DNA of 64,000 bases from positions 10,248,001 through 10,312,000 of the forward strand of contig NC_059393.1 of assembly GCF_019703515.2 (NCBI RefSeq). The letters run 5' to 3'. Within the stretch, counting starts at the first letter, position 1; the number at the start of each line of letters is the position of its first letter. A program made the translations under genes and the position numbers. The notes beneath the pieces are model-generated. The model had not been told where the DNA came from. It saw only the letters and a list, made by a program, of their open reading frames with translations, and did no database searches. Source of the DNA: Myxocyprinus asiaticus. Its lineage: Eukaryota > Chordata > Actinopteri > Cypriniformes > Catostomidae. This document shows positions 12,950-25,849 of this stretch, piece after piece.

Positions 12950-13145
12950 ATACGCCATGTCCACACTACTCTGTTTAAGTTTAAAACCTCAGTTTCCTAA
13001 CACTGTTGTTTTCCAAAGCATGTGGTTATGGACAGCGTTTTCAAAAAGTCTCCATTTTCAGAGGAAACTGCAGTTCAAGTGTGGATAAAAGTTGTAAACA
13101 TAGATAAATCAATTCGTTTTAAAACAAGTGTGGGTGTGGCCTTAG
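12950..13145. repeat. Inverted-repeat element, GTCCACAC…GTGTGG type
   Basis: Begins near ATGTCCACACTACTC and ends near GTGTGGGTGTGGCC. The order of internal words (TTTCCTAACA, CAGTGTGGAT-like, GTTGTAAACAT, AAATCAAT) is repeated at 58,911-59,130 inside slx4. The two copies support a dispersed family of about 200 bases. Confidence 0.55.
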
Positions 13146-14156
13146 TTTGCACCAGCTCAGCAATTCTACACTCCAGTGTGTTTATGCTGACTGAGCTCAA
13201 CTAAATGAAGAAGAAATTAACTGGAAAAACGTTTACGTTCACTAGTGGCAGTAAGAAGGCGTTTAACAGTCAGTACGAAGTTTCCTGAAATTTTGTGCTT
13301 GCAAGCTGTTTTAAATCACCAAAACAAACTCAAAAACATGTTGTTTTTTTTTGTTTTTTTTTGCCAGATTTTTTTATGATGCTACAATGTTTTTTTCCCT
13401 TGATTTCGTTAGAAGTATATTGGTGCCTTAAGTGAGAATTCTATTTCAATACAGACATCACATAACATGTCTATGTGTCTTCCTAAATGTAGTCACTGTA
13501 CATAAAACCAATATGAGATTAATTTGCCATATAAGGATGATTGTTTTGTAAAAAAAATTTTAAAAATAAATAAATACTTAATATTTAAACCAGACCAAAT
13601 AAGGTCATGTTTCTGTCCTTAAGATCAATCTACCATTAGAAAAGAGGGCATGCTCAAGTTCTGCTGAGAATTCTCAAAAATAGCTGATCCAGATTTTTAA
13701 ACGCAGACTGACTCCCAAGTGAAAATGGAAGAAGATTTCTGGTAACAGTTCAAAAAAGACACTAAGTCTATATGAACTGCAAAAATCAATTTAACAGACA
13801 TTTGGCATGCTAAACAATAGTTGCCAAAATGAAAACTGTCCATTGTCTATTGTGTTTGGATATCCAGCTTCACTCTTGTACTGAAAACAGTGCTCATAGT
13901 ACTATTATTGAAAAAAAACACTGACTCAGAAAATGGACACTCACCATCGTATTTTTAAACAGTTCCATGTTGGCTGCACTGTGAGAGTGTGTTATGTCTT
14001 ATGTCTTATGTCTAACACAATACATTTACAACACTTAGAAAACAACTTAAAAGGCAGAGCATACCAAAAAGTCCTCCAATATAATCTCCTGTTTGTATAT
14101 GTCATAAACCAGGTCATATTTCACAAAAAAAAAAAAAACAAACAAAAAAAAAAACA
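13146..14156. other. Intergenic, nothing recognised
   Basis: AT-rich sequence with poly-T and poly-A runs. An A-rich run (14,125-14,155) lies directly against the left end of the following Tc1-derived element. Confidence 0.45.
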
Positions 14157-14304
14157 CACTCATTGGCCACTTTATTAGGTACACCTGTACATCTACGTAT
14201 TCATGCACTTATCTAATCACCCAATCATGTATCAGCAGTGTAATGTATAAAATCATTCAGATACGGGTCAGGAGCTTCAGTTAACGTTCACATCAACCAT
14301 CAGA

Positions 14305-14625
14305 ATGGGGAAAAAATGTGATCTAAGTGATTTGGACCGTGGCATGATTGTTGGTGCCAGACGGGCTGGTTTGAGTATTTCTGTAACTGCTGATCTCCTG
14401 GGCTTTTCACACACAACAGTCTCTAGAATTTACTCTAAATGGTGCCAAAAACAAAAAACATCCATTGAGCAGCAGTTCTGTGGATATAAATGCCTTGTTG
14501 ATGAAAGAGGTCAACGGAGAATGGCCAGACTGGTTCAAGCTGACAGAAAGGCTACGGTAACTCAGATAAACACTCTGTACAATTGTAGTGAGCAGAATAG
14601 CATCTCAGAATGCACAACATGTTGA
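14305..14625 (+). pseudogene. Tc1-like transposase N-terminal fragment
   Basis: The frame starts MGKKCDLSDLDRGMIVGAR and contains a helix-turn-helix DNA-binding region (GLSISVTADLLGFSHTTVSR), the part of Tc1-like transposases that binds the terminal repeats. It stops after 106 residues, and the region of the DDE catalytic triad is absent. It forms the plus-strand arm of the palindromic element, and a similar frame on the opposite strand forms the other arm. It is not expected to be active. Confidence 0.8.
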
Positions 14626-14785
14626 ACCTTGAGGCAGATGGGCAACAACAGCAGAAGACCACGTCAGATTTCACTTCTGTCAGCCAAGAACAGAAAACTG
14701 AGGCTGCAGTGGGCCTATCATTTGTGTACCTCAGCAGAAATCCAGATTTGTCAGACCAGGCAATGTTTTTTCAGTCGTCTACTGT

Positions 14786-15118
14786 CTAGTTTTGGTGAGC
14801 CTGTGCCCTCTGCAGCCTCAGCTTCCTGTTATTAGCTGACAGTAGTGGTATCTGGAGGGGTCTTCTGCTACTGTAGCCCATCCGCCTCAATGATCGATGT
14901 GTTGTATGTTCAGAAATGTCAGCTTGGATCAGTCTGGCCATTCTCCTCTGACCTCTGTCATTAACAAGCCATTTTTGCCCACAGAACTTCCGCTCACTTG
15001 TTGCTTTTGGTTTTTTGCACCATACTCTATATACCCTAGAGACTGTTGTGTGTGAAAATACCAGGAGATCAGCAGTTACAGAAATACTCAAACCAGCCCA
15101 TCTGGCACCAACAAACAT
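14786..15118 (-). pseudogene. Tc1-like transposase N-terminal fragment, opposite arm
   Basis: Reads GARWAGLSISVTADLL and HTTVSRVYRVW, then GQKWLVNDRGQRRMARLIQA, the same N-terminal region as the plus-strand arm but diverged. An initiator-like codon is followed by about 110 residues with no DDE domain. In this arm the segment between RLIQAD and the SLRRMGY-like motif is shorter than in the plus-strand arm, so the palindrome is not a fresh perfect duplication. Confidence 0.75.
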
Positions 15119-15304
15119 GCCACGGTCTAAATCACTGAGATCAAATTTTTCTCCATTCTGATGGTTGATGTGAACATTAACTGAAGCGCCTGACCCATAT
15201 CTGCGTGATTTTATACATTACACTGCTGCCACATGATTGGCTGATTAGATAATCGCATGAATAAGTAAATGTATAGGTGTACCTAATAAAGTGGCTGGTG
15301 AGTG

Positions 15305-17447
15305 AATCTAAATTATATATAATTTTTTTTAAAAATAGAATACTTTTATCATAAATAGAATGAAGCCATTGCAACATTATTTTCAAATCTTATTCTCATT
15401 AATGTAATACAGTAATGAAAATATCACACTGTTCAGACTCAATTTTATTTTTTTATTTTTTATTTTTTTGGTCAAAATCAGCATAAATTAAATGCAGTAC
15501 AATAAATACTACCATGATGTATAAGGTCTTTACAATTTAAATAATATATCATTATTTTTAATGAGAATGCAAATTTAGTGCATTAATGTAATGACAATAA
15601 TGTCACAATGTACAAAAAAATTAGGATACAATAAAGAGGCTTTATTTTCTGTACAGAAAATGTATTTGTAATTTTGGGGTGAAATATGACCCAAACATGT
15701 TCTTGAGAAGCTTTGTATGATTCACCCATTTGGTCCTATTTAAAGTCTGGTTTGTGTATGAATAGGCTTGTACAGATAAAATAATAGTTATACCCTATGT
15801 AACAAGCAGAAATATTAAGTAAAAGACAAAAGTGAATTCAAATGTATATCCTCTCTATCCATTCTCACTATGACACCTGTCAACATAACCCATCAATTCA
15901 ACAAGAGAGACAAACCAGGTCTTCTTCAAACATGCAAGCACAGGTGTCTATGGACAGTTCAGAAACAACCATGTTTCATTGTGATGAATTCATTTCTTCA
16001 TCATTGATATATATATATATATTCATACAGTGCATCTGGTTATGCAGGGCTCGGGGAAAAGGTTGTACAAGGAAACTGTCAGTGGGAGCCATTTTTTACC
16101 CAGTTCAAAATCTGATCCACCCATGAGAGTAATTTATTGGCCTGCATGTATGCCACAATACAATCTCTGTATCTTGGAGGAAACTGTAAAGTCCTATAAG
16201 AACTTTCCATTTCCCACCTGCGATTATAGTAAAGCACGCATTCTCTAAGCACTCAAGCCAACATAAATGTTTACAAACCCTTCAAATGTCCAGTACACAT
16301 TATTAACAGGTTCTCAATCGTCCACTATACAATACATGGATGGTGTGACCCATACCTAAGGCTTGCTTGCATTATTTAGTCACAGATTATTCATCATAAG
16401 TCAACTAGGGCAAGTGACTCGCAATCATGGGTATGCATACCCCAGGGGGTATTTGGAAAGATTTCAGTTTTGCTATAAAACAGGAATTATGACTTAAAAA
16501 TACTAGGACTACAGTAGATTAAAAAAATAAATTAAAAAATTGCAATAAAAATTGTGATTAATCTCATGAATGTTCCAGCTGGACTTTGAGGTAAGAAAAC
16601 ACTCATAGCAGAATATATGTGATTCTTGGCGAGTCTGTTTTTTACACTGGCGTTTTAGTGCCACATTAAAATAAAATAAAAAAAATCTCAGATTTCAATA
16701 ATAAAGTCATAACATTAAGAGAATAAAGTTATTATTGTTTTGACAATAATATCATAATTCTTTTTTTTTTTTTTTTTTTTAAGAATAAATTCATAAAGTT
16801 TAGAAAATGAAGTCGTAACATTACAAGATTAAAGTAGTTTTGAGAATAAAGTAAAAATTACAAGAATCAAGTCACACCCAAGCACTGAGTTGTTTGTGGA
16901 AAAACCTTGGAGCGCAGTCATTAAAAAATAAATCCCAGGTTTATTTTGGGCTTGTTTATAATTAAAAGTCATGTGTTTTGTACTATTTTAAGTTTATCAG
17001 CTGTCTTTCTATTCTTCGGCTTTCTATCTTGCTTCTGAACAACCATCTAAATCGAGCAATTCTGTAATTTGAATTAAATAAAAACAGCCATTTGGCTCCT
17101 AAATGTTTCAGTTTAGGAGCCATTGGCTCCATTGTCAGGAAGAGGCAACTTGCTTAAAGTCTGTCTGTTTTTTTTTTTCCAGAATATATTCCATTTTCAA
17201 CATAACTACAGCAGTGTCCGCATTCTAATGATAACGCAGTGCTCATGCACCAAAAGAACAAGGATTGTTTGTTGGTAAATCCCAGTATGATTTAAAATTC
17301 TTCTACATCCATTTCTAGCCTTGATGAAGCTGCTGCCTCGATCAGCAGCCTATTCCTATTGTGATAATCATGCATTTTGTCATAAAACTGTGACAGTTTT
17401 TCACCACAGTATTTTTTTCATTTAAAAGTAACTTAATAAATGAATCT
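15305..17447. other. Intergenic, AT-rich
   Basis: No gene recognised. Contains a short (TA)n at about 16,006-16,021, a poly-T run at about 16,760 and repeated AATAAAGT words at 16,690-16,870 suggesting a degenerate AT-rich tandem or element interior. Confidence 0.4.
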
Positions 17448-17940
17448 ACCTGATCTCATAAGAAGTTGTAATAATAGTACGAGATGGCAAAATCGGCTCA
17501 TACAAAAATGTACAGAAAACAGAGAAACATGGGGGTTTTAAAAGAGCATTCTTATGATTTTTCATAAGTTTAACTCCAAACCCAACCCCAAACCTAAACC
17601 TAACCATAAAGTCTAACCCCTTACCCAAATCCTAAACCTTTCCTTAGTTTTAATAGGAAAATCAATTTTGTGTAGCATGAAAGAAAGAAAACATTGGGTT
17701 TGGATTGAGACGAGGGAAGCATTTTACTGGTTATTAGCATACAAAAATATTGTTCACTGACATTTTCTTTCTTAAAATAAAGTGTTGGATAGAAGGCTGG
17801 GTATCAGTTTGAAATTCTGTGTGTTGATTGGTTGGTCTCTATGGGCATAAAAGTCGGAAATTTACATATGAGCCAAGTCTTACGACATCTTACGATTTTG
17901 CAATCATGTGCAAATTATTAGGAGTCGTCTTGAGACAAGG
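17448..17940. repeat. Possible inverted-repeat element with CCTAAACCTAAC interior
   Basis: The left end (CTGATCTCATAAGAAGTTG … ATCGGCTCATAC) and the right end (CATATGAGCCAAGTC … CTTACGATTTTGC) are imperfect reverse complements. The interior has CCAAACCTAAACCTAACC, typical of fish non-autonomous elements. The TAAACCTAAC motif is not a telomere array here. Confidence 0.4.
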
Positions 17941-19664
17941 ACTGGTTAAAAATATAAATTTTTCATATGTATCACGATCTTCGTTTGAACGATCTCGATA
18001 TCACTTCTTAAATCCCAAGATCGATCTTTTACTCAATGCGGCAACCATCTACAAAGTGAGTAAATCACTTGCAGATCACTTGTAAATTCACAGTTTGTAA
18101 CTAAAAATGTCTGTGATTAGTCGCTGACTGGTAAAAGTTCTGATTTTCCTCACCAGTGATTGTTTAGTGTATTGGCGAAGAAGTTATTAACACCGAGATC
18201 CTCACTCTATGTTGAAAGTAAACATTTTGTTTAACTCGTTCTGTGTCCAAAGACAAGATCCACGCAACCCATTTGTCATTGAATAATGTCTCTTCTAATA
18301 CTTTTTCTGTTCTTTACAGTCAGTTGTTGATTAAAAAAAAAAAAAAAAAATTGTTTCTGCACACAAAACACATCCTCTCCACATGCTCACTGACTGATTG
18401 TCTTAAAGAGGCAGTACCAATTTAGCAGGTATTCAACATATAAATGCTTGTATATAGAACAAAATATGCATGTAAAGAGTAACCATGTAACAAAAAAATA
18501 TTTATGCAATATTATATATAAAATTTTAAGACACTTATTGACAGAATACACTGAATTTGAACATTTTCGAAAGCTAAAACGTGACCAATATGATGAAAAA
18601 AAAAATGAAAATATTATTTGTAAAATTTATGTTTTTAAAATCAATAACCAGCCCTACTTGAGACTGTTTAAATGTAATGATAATGCTAAATGATTTCCAG
18701 CATAAAACAAGTTGGGAACACATTTCTGGTTTGGTGTTGATGAAGAGGAACTTAAGCCTTATTGATGAGGCTGTGAGGGTACATAAGACAAAAAAAAGTT
18801 GGGAAAGACTGAACTAGGGGCTAAAAATGTTGTGCCCCCTTCACCTTCACCTGTGCGAGTGCTAATGAGGGAACATGAGCAGTCCGAGCAGAAATGCCAA
18901 GCAGTAATCACTCTGCATGCCTGCCTGATGCGAACACTTTCCTTTCTTTGTCCGAATGGTTTCCTCCACACAGCGCTAGGCATGTTTCTTATTATAGTCC
19001 AGCGGAGAGACACAGCAGGCTCCCAACAACCTGTGATTCATAGTGCAGGTGACCCAAAGACTCTTCCCTTGAACTTGTAGAGTAGAGGGACCCTCACTCG
19101 CTGGATTTACTGCCAGACTCTGGCTCACTCAAACTCTGCATGACTTGAAAATTATGGTGCGCTAAATCAGAGCTGCGTTAAAGGCATTACTGTTCATTGC
19201 ACTACTGTTAGCAATATTTTATGTAATATCAACTATTTAATGGTGCTTGTTAATACTTAGAGTTAAGGATTTTAACAAACCCAAAATCCTAAGTATTAAA
19301 CTTTGCCGAGCAACACATCCTGCACCATATGTGCTACAGATATGAATGATACCTCAAACTGTGTAACTTGTTGAGGAGAGGGTGCTGTTTTTTTCTAAGC
19401 AATATAACATATACTTTTTGCCTGAAGATCAATAAAATGAGTAAAGGCTCCTAAATTTACATTGATGGAAGGACCTGTCATATCTAGGGACCAGAATTTC
19501 ATGGGGGAATTGGACTCTTTTGACTTGGTCCAGTAAGCAAACTCCAAACAACCACCCTTAACACCCTAGAAAACACAGAGCAATGCCCTTGCAACCACCC
19601 ACAACACCCAGGCATTGTGGTGACGAATTCTGCATGGAAAAGCATCATATAAAATCTGTAAAAA
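17941..19664. other. Intergenic, nothing recognised
   Basis: AT-rich to 18,700, then more mixed composition (18,790-19,080) with overlapping open frames on both strands and no domain or trusted splice sites. ACCACCC/ACACCC words at 19,545-19,610 are repeat-like. Confidence 0.4.
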
Positions 19665-20122
19665 AATAAAAATAAGTGGATGGATGGATGGATGGATGGA
19701 TGGATGACGAACGATCCATCCATCCATCTAAGATTTGGTGGAAATTGAGTCTTGTAGTGTGTACTGTTTATGGTCAAACAAATTGGACATGCATGAATAA
19801 TGACTGCCTTGAATGAATGTCAAGAAAATGTCTTTAATTTATCCATCAGTCTGTCCTTCTATGAGTGGGTGGATTGATGGATGTTTGTTTTGGTGGGTGG
19901 TTGGGTGGATGTTTGTTGTGGATGGATGGATGGATGGATGGACGGACAGTGGATGGATGGATGGATGGATGGATGGCTGGATGGACAGATGGACAAATCA
20001 ATGGCAGGTATAGATAGGCCAAGCCATTTTCTTGACATTCATTCAAGGCATTCATTATTCATGCATGTCCAATTCATTTGACTATAAACAGTAAACACTA
20101 CAACGCTCAATTTCCAAAAAAA
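19665..20122. repeat. Inverted repeat (about 90-base arms) around GGAT tetranucleotide arrays
   Basis: The arm at about 19,741-19,832 and the arm at about 20,027-20,115 are reverse complements at roughly 90% by eye. The loop carries several short (GGAT)n or GGATGGAT arrays, including 19,920-20,000, with another array just left of the first arm (19,676-19,705). This is a microsatellite inside a hairpin-forming element, not a CRISPR array: units are 4 bases with no spacers. Confidence 0.8.
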
Positions 20123-22288
20123 ACTAGCAATATTACTAAACCCGTGAATAAACATCCAATACCCTGTTATTAGAGACGTTGACTGGCCATAGACATGGAT
20201 CACACTGGGGTATAAACTTAATTAAGAGACAAATTACCAGGCCTGTTTTTAATTGGTCTTGCATCTCTGGCATGACTCATAATTACGAAGTAACTGGTCG
20301 GTATATAAACAACAGCACATATCCTAAATGTGCATGTTTATAATACATTTGGATGTATATAAGCAGATGACATGAAAAACTTTTGGAAAGTTGGACATGC
20401 AGTGTGACATCTAAAACTATTTTAAACTGCAGTTTGCTCATTCTTTCAAAATTATTATGCATGCAGTTTTTATGATTGCATATTAATTGAGTGACTATTT
20501 GGAATTATTATTAATAATAATAAATGTGTTTGTCACTCCACAGGATTAATTCAAATTAACTAGTAAAGGCAAAATGTTAATTTAAAATGTTGAAAAAGAA
20601 ATGGCCATAAAAAGTTTATTTAAAAATAAAAAGTTCACAGAATCACATACATTCTTTTCATTATAGAGCATGTTTCCAGAATATGTGCATGTTCATACAA
20701 ATGCATGAGCAATGAAATAAACCAACACATGCTAGTTAATGAAGTATACGATGTACTGTACAGTGTATACTCTAATAAGTTATACTACCTATTAGTGAAC
20801 TACCTAATACTTTGAAAAAAAATATTAGAAAGAAAGAATTAACATGTACATTATATGCTTTCCAGTATAATATATTGCAATATTCATGTGCTTATCAGGT
20901 CAGTACAGAAGCCTTGGCTGAAGTGTATCAACAATCTCAATGCACTGGAGCCAGAGATCCAAAAACAGATCATGGATCAACTCTCTTACCTTTGTAAAAG
21001 GTTCAGCATGTTTTTCTAAGAATGAATGCTCCCCTGATTTGTCACTCCCTTGTTGATTATTTTACTTTAACTGTTCATTTGGAGAAAACAAGGGGAAATC
21101 CTAACAGACAGGAAGGTCCCCTCTTTTATTAAAACGAGACTCAAAATGGTTGCGCCAAAAATATTCAGGCAACAAAACAATGCAAGGGCAAAATATCTAC
21201 ATGACAAATTTGAGCTTTGAGGATGGACCGTGAAACAACAGTTGATCAGGGTGATGTTATCACCACTATTATCAACTTACAGTACACTCCTGTGATACGT
21301 GTACAGGAATTCAGCCAGCAGTGATAATCACTCTGGAGTCTGAAAAATGCACATAAACAAAGGAACTCGCATTGAATATGAAATGACACAGCAGTGAAGT
21401 CAAGGCCAAAGCAATATTGTTGATCTTAGGAAGCTCGTCCCTAATAAACACAGAAGTGGGCGGTCATCGTGTGGAGCGCAAAATAAAGATGTAAAATTGG
21501 GCTGCGGGAGCACTTGAAGACATAAAAGTGCTCTGAAAGTGCCAAAGGTCTTTTCAATACTCGGACGTTTTGCCGAGGGAAAATGTCTTTGTTCCTTTGT
21601 TTAAGTGGAGCCCAATAATAGTATTGTAACCTAATGTGCAGGTCACACATGCTTAATCAAGCTCATGGCAGCCTTCACCCATATTCTTAAGAACACACTG
21701 ACATTCTTCATAAATCGAGGGAAGTACTTCAGATTGCTGTAAGCTATGGCAGAACATGACTTCCTGACAACACAGAATATGCTGATAAAAGATGACAAAT
21801 GTGTGTAACGTATGTACTTTACATCCTTACAATGTTGCATGACTGTACTCTTAAAAATGAAGGTTTCAGTCAGAACAAAATGTGTTTTTCAGCCTGATGT
21901 CATAGGTAAACCTTTTTGTTACACAAATAACTTTTTATTCACTAGTTCTTCAGGAAACCACCTATGTGTTGTTGCTTAAAGAACCCCAAAACCAAAAATG
22001 CTGATCTGAATAATCTATAATGTATGAGTGTAGGTTGGGGGGGAGGCAATAATACCCCCCATACCCCCCCTTTAGACATGGCCATGGGTTTATGGAGTTC
22101 CTGCCTCAGGGCCATAGAAATAGAACAAGTTCCCTACTTTGCTTACTCACTAAGAACTTACATTTTAAAGAGATTGTCTAGTTTTTACTGACCTCTTCTG
22201 GTGAAACCATGGCTGTTTTAGACCAGTAGAGGCTTTCCTAGCTAATGCAGATGAATAAGCTAAAAAAATAAAAAAAAAAAAAAAAAAC
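20123..22288. other. Intergenic, few repeats seen
   Basis: No gene recognised. The block at 20,165-20,330 (words TTAATTAAGAG, TTTTTAATTGG) and that at 20,900-21,650 lack obvious repeats and would be candidates for conserved noncoding sequence, untested. Confidence 0.4.
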
Positions 22289-22612
22289 GGTAACACATTA
22301 CAATAAGGTTTCATTCGTTAACATTAGTTAATGATAGGTATCATTAGGTATCATGAACAAACAACAAACAATGTATTTTTTAATTAATATTTGTTAATAT
22401 TAGGTAATTAAATGTTACTTCATAGTGTAGTAACTAATGTTAACAAATACAACTTTTGATTTGAAAAATGTATTAGTATATGTTGAAATTAATATTAATT
22501 AAGATAATAAGAATAATAGATGCTGTAAAATTATTGTTCATTGTTAGTTCATGTTAACTTATGTTGTTAACTAAAATTAACTAATGGAAACTTAGTATAA
22601 AGTGTTAACTAA
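22289..22612. repeat. Non-autonomous element, GGTAACAC…GTGTTAAC ends
   Basis: Starts GGTAACACATTACAATAAGG and ends AACTTAGTATAAAGTGTTAA, which are imperfect reverse complements. Interior TAACATTAGTTAA words recur. The same family is at 50,288-50,596, and a partial copy at 39,290-39,431. Confidence 0.65.
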
Positions 22613-22812
22613 CTTTCCTTTCCTTTTATCAAAATGAAACTTTACCTGGTTTATTATTTGGTTTAACATATTTAAATACACATAAAAACATGATTTGTTT
22701 TGTATTGTAACTTTGCCGGTTTTTATAGTCATATAAAATGCACAAATTTGCATATTACTACATCAAAAGTAATATACACCCCACAGAAAATGTCATAACT
22801 TTTAATTTAGCT

Positions 22813-23744
22813 TTAAAGGGATAGTTCACCCAAAAATGAAAATTCTCTCATCATTTATTTATTTATTTATCACACATTATACATTTGCACATATACAGTG
22901 AAATTCTTTTTTTTTCTCACATATCCCAGCTAAGCTGGGGTCAGAGTGCAGGGTCAGCCATGTTATGGCGCCCCTGGAGCAGATATGGTCAAGGGCCATG
23001 CTCAAGGGCCCAATGGTGGCATCGTGGCAGTGTTGGGGCTTGAACCCCTGACCATCTAGTCAGTAACCCAGAGCCTTAACCACCAAGCCGCCACTGCCCC
23101 ATTTATTCACTCTCATGCCATCCCAGATGTGTATGACTTTCTTTCTTCTGCTGAAGACAAATTATGATTTTTAGAAGAACATTTCAGCTCTTTTGGTCCT
23201 TATAATGTAAGTGAATTGGAGCCCAAAATTCTGAAGCTCCAAAATCCACATAAAGGGCAACATAAACGTACTCCAGACAACTCTGGTGGTTAAACACATA
23301 TATTCAGAAGTGATATGATAGGTGTGGATGAGAAACAGATCAATATTTAAGTTCTTTTTCCTTCACTTTCACTTTCTCCTTCTGTTTCTGGTGATTCACG
23401 TTCTTTATGCATATCGCCCCCTACTGGGCAGGAAGGAGAATTTATAATTAAAAAAATTACTTAAATATTTGACTGTTTCTCACCCACACCTATCATTTTG
23501 TGTTTGACACATGGATTTAACTACTGGAGTCATGTGGATTACTTTTATGCTGCCTTTATGTGCATTTTGGAGCTTCAAAAATTTTGCCACCCATTCACAT
23601 GAATTGTATGGACCTTCAGAGCTGAAATATTCTTGTAAAAATCTTCATTTGTGTTCTGCAGAAGAAAGAAAGTCATACACATCTGGGATGGCATGAGAGT
23701 GAATGAAGAGAGAATTTTCATTTTTGGGTGAACTGTCCCTTTAA
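22813..23744. mobile_element. Non-autonomous DNA element, AAAGGGATAGTTCACC family, copy 1
   Basis: Ends are AAAGGGATAGTTCACCCAAA and its inverse near TTTTTGGGTGAACTGTCCCT. Interior landmarks shared with the three other copies are ATGCCATCCCAGATGTGTA, TTTCTTTCTTCTGC, CGCCCCCTACTGGGCAG and a run that reads as an imperfect inverted repeat. No protein is encoded. This copy is split near its left end by a SINE-like insert at 22,855-23,103. Confidence 0.75.
22855..23103. mobile_element. SINE-like insert inside the preceding element
   Basis: The host element breaks at CATTTATT and resumes at CATTTATTCACTC, which suggests a target-site duplication of about 8 bases. The insert includes GGGGCTTGAACCCCTGACC, resembling a polymerase III B-box region, and CTCAAGGGCC words known from a widespread fish repeat. 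A TTTATTTATT-rich tail lies on the left. Confidence 0.55.
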
Positions 23745-24492
23745 TGTGATAAACAACTCAGCGGTTGGTATAGACTCTGTTGTCAAAGGTTGGTTATGAA
23801 ACAAAATATTTAATGAAACACTTTGTGGGTTTAAAAGAGCATGTTTTTTTTGTTTGTTTTTTGTTTTTTTTTTTTATGAAATTTATCAAACTATTTAGGC
23901 AAAAAATGTATAAACCCCTATGATGATTATCAGTAATATCAGCAATAATCTGCAGTTTTTAAATATAATTTTAGAAGCTAAATTTAAAACTGTGGGTCTG
24001 CGCCTGTTATGAAACATGACATATTACATTTATTAGCCTATATGATCAAAGTATCACTTTAAATAATGTCCTTTGGAAGTTGCTATTCAATGTTAATTTA
24101 ATAGGCAAAGTTGATGTAAAGTCATTCATAAATTCTATTCATTATTATTTTGGATATTTTTTTGGAAGTTTGGTAGCTGAAGAACAAAGTCAAAACTGTC
24201 AAATCTATCCAAAACCATGTAGTACCTCCCATTAAATGGAATTTATTCATGTGAAAAAAAAAATTCACTTCCAATAACTTCCAATAAGTTTCTGTAACTG
24301 ATCATACTCAGCATAATCTTGCAGTAGCACACAACTGCAATGACATCACAGATGACACCATATTATTTACTGGCAACATGTATGGCTTTGTTAAGTTCAT
24401 TGAGAGTTTTTAAAGTTTTTACTTTAATGTAGTGAGAAAGGTGACCAGAGAACAATTCAGTTTATAACAAGGCTTTATAGTGCACTTAACAA

Positions 24493-24543
<51 letters not shown>

Positions 24544-25849
24544 CAGTATATTGCATAATAATTACAAAAATCTATAATTTTTTTCTACGCATTGGAAATT
24601 TTTTAAAGCGTAGTCGCCATTTGCCATATTTCTGAGGTGGTGTACTTGACTGTAACTTCATCTTTACTCTTCACATTCCAGATTTATGTGCATGAATTAC
24701 ACATGATGTCTGCTGGCAGTACATGTGAATTTTGACACCAGACAATTGAAATCCCCCTGATTCTTACTGTTCTCACTGTCAGATATGGTTTGTCTTGGGA
24801 GCATGTGAACTTCAAGCCACTGTCAGAACAAGGCAAAGCACTACTAGAAGAACGACTACTGACATAATTTTATATAACCGTTCACAAAGTCGTGGCATAT
24901 AGATTTGCTGTATGGACTAATTATATGTAAAATAAAGTCAGTATTTCACTTTAACTGACTTTTGGCCATGCAGTCTTATATTACTTACACATCAATTCTC
25001 ATTTTAAATCTCTAAATCTTGTGTTTTAATTACCGTGTTTTACAAATTATGAAATTTTAAAGCTCGGTTTACAATTTTCAAAAATAAGCCTCATGATTCT
25101 CAGTTGATAGGACTTGGGACAATGTGTGTAGGCTACATTGCAACAAATACTTATCAACATCTATGTTGCAATATTGAATGTATTTGGAGAAATCTATATC
25201 GAAGAGGGCGTTTCTACCACACCTTTGACAGAAATCTGCTTCAGTATTTCTGCTTTTTGACATCATGATTTCCTCAGTTGATTAATCATTGTGAAATACC
25301 CTTGAGAAAATGTGGTAGGCCTATGCTAGGAATACACAATGCGTGCGTGTTGTTTTTACAAAACTGTTACTCACAGTTTCTGCCAAAATACAATATTCGC
25401 TACAGTTGTGTCTACAATAAAACTTCAAATAATTAGGCAACTTGGAATTTGCAACCACTGTCATACATAAATTAATACATAAACTTGACAGAAAGATTCT
25501 GAAAACGTCGTACAGTGTTCGAGATCCTATATTAATGTATTATTATTTTACATTTGTAGCTATAATTGTATGGTGCATTGGAGGGAATTATGCATATTTT
25601 TGTAAGGCTTGAATAAAATTACAAGTTATACGCATTATAAAAGGTACGGTATTTTAATATCGTTAAACCACATTTTTTTTTTTTTTTTGCGATAAATGTA
25701 AAAAAAAAAAAAAAGAAATGATGGAATAAAAAGTAGCTTACATTTCCCACTTGTAACAGCAGCACCAGAGATTTTTACCTAGTAACCAACCTGAACCCCT
25801 TTATCAAGGAAGAGCCTACAAGTTTAGCAAAACAAAGAATAACACAGGG
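23745..25849. other. Intergenic, AT-rich, with one (CA)n(TA)n microsatellite
   Basis: A dinucleotide array of CA followed by TA lies at about 24,494-24,542. Poly-T and poly-A runs occur at about 23,850 and 25,675-25,715. No gene recognised. Confidence 0.5.

Larger units (their letters stand above)
14157..15304. mobile_element. Palindromic Tc1-like derived element (foldback type)
   Basis: The left end carries GGCCACTTTATTAGGTACAC and the right end carries its reverse complement, GTGTACCTAATAAAGTGGC. Reading in from either end gives the 5' half of the same Tc1-like transposase: 14,305 on the plus strand and 15,118 on the minus strand. The structure is therefore two 5' halves head to head, with arms of roughly 500-640 bases meeting near 14,790 and no catalytic 3' half. 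Tc1/mariner elements normally have one transposase and short inverted ends. This copy cannot encode transposase and could fold into a long hairpin. Similar structures occur at 54,908-55,983 and, partly, at 38,745-39,200. Confidence 0.85.

Noticed and set aside
17575..17640. Interstitial telomere array
   Set aside because: CCTAAACC and CCTAACC words are irregular and sit inside a repeat-like element; no TTAGGG tandem is present.
19676..20000. CRISPR-like repeat array
   Set aside because: Units are GGAT tetranucleotides without spacers, in vertebrate DNA.
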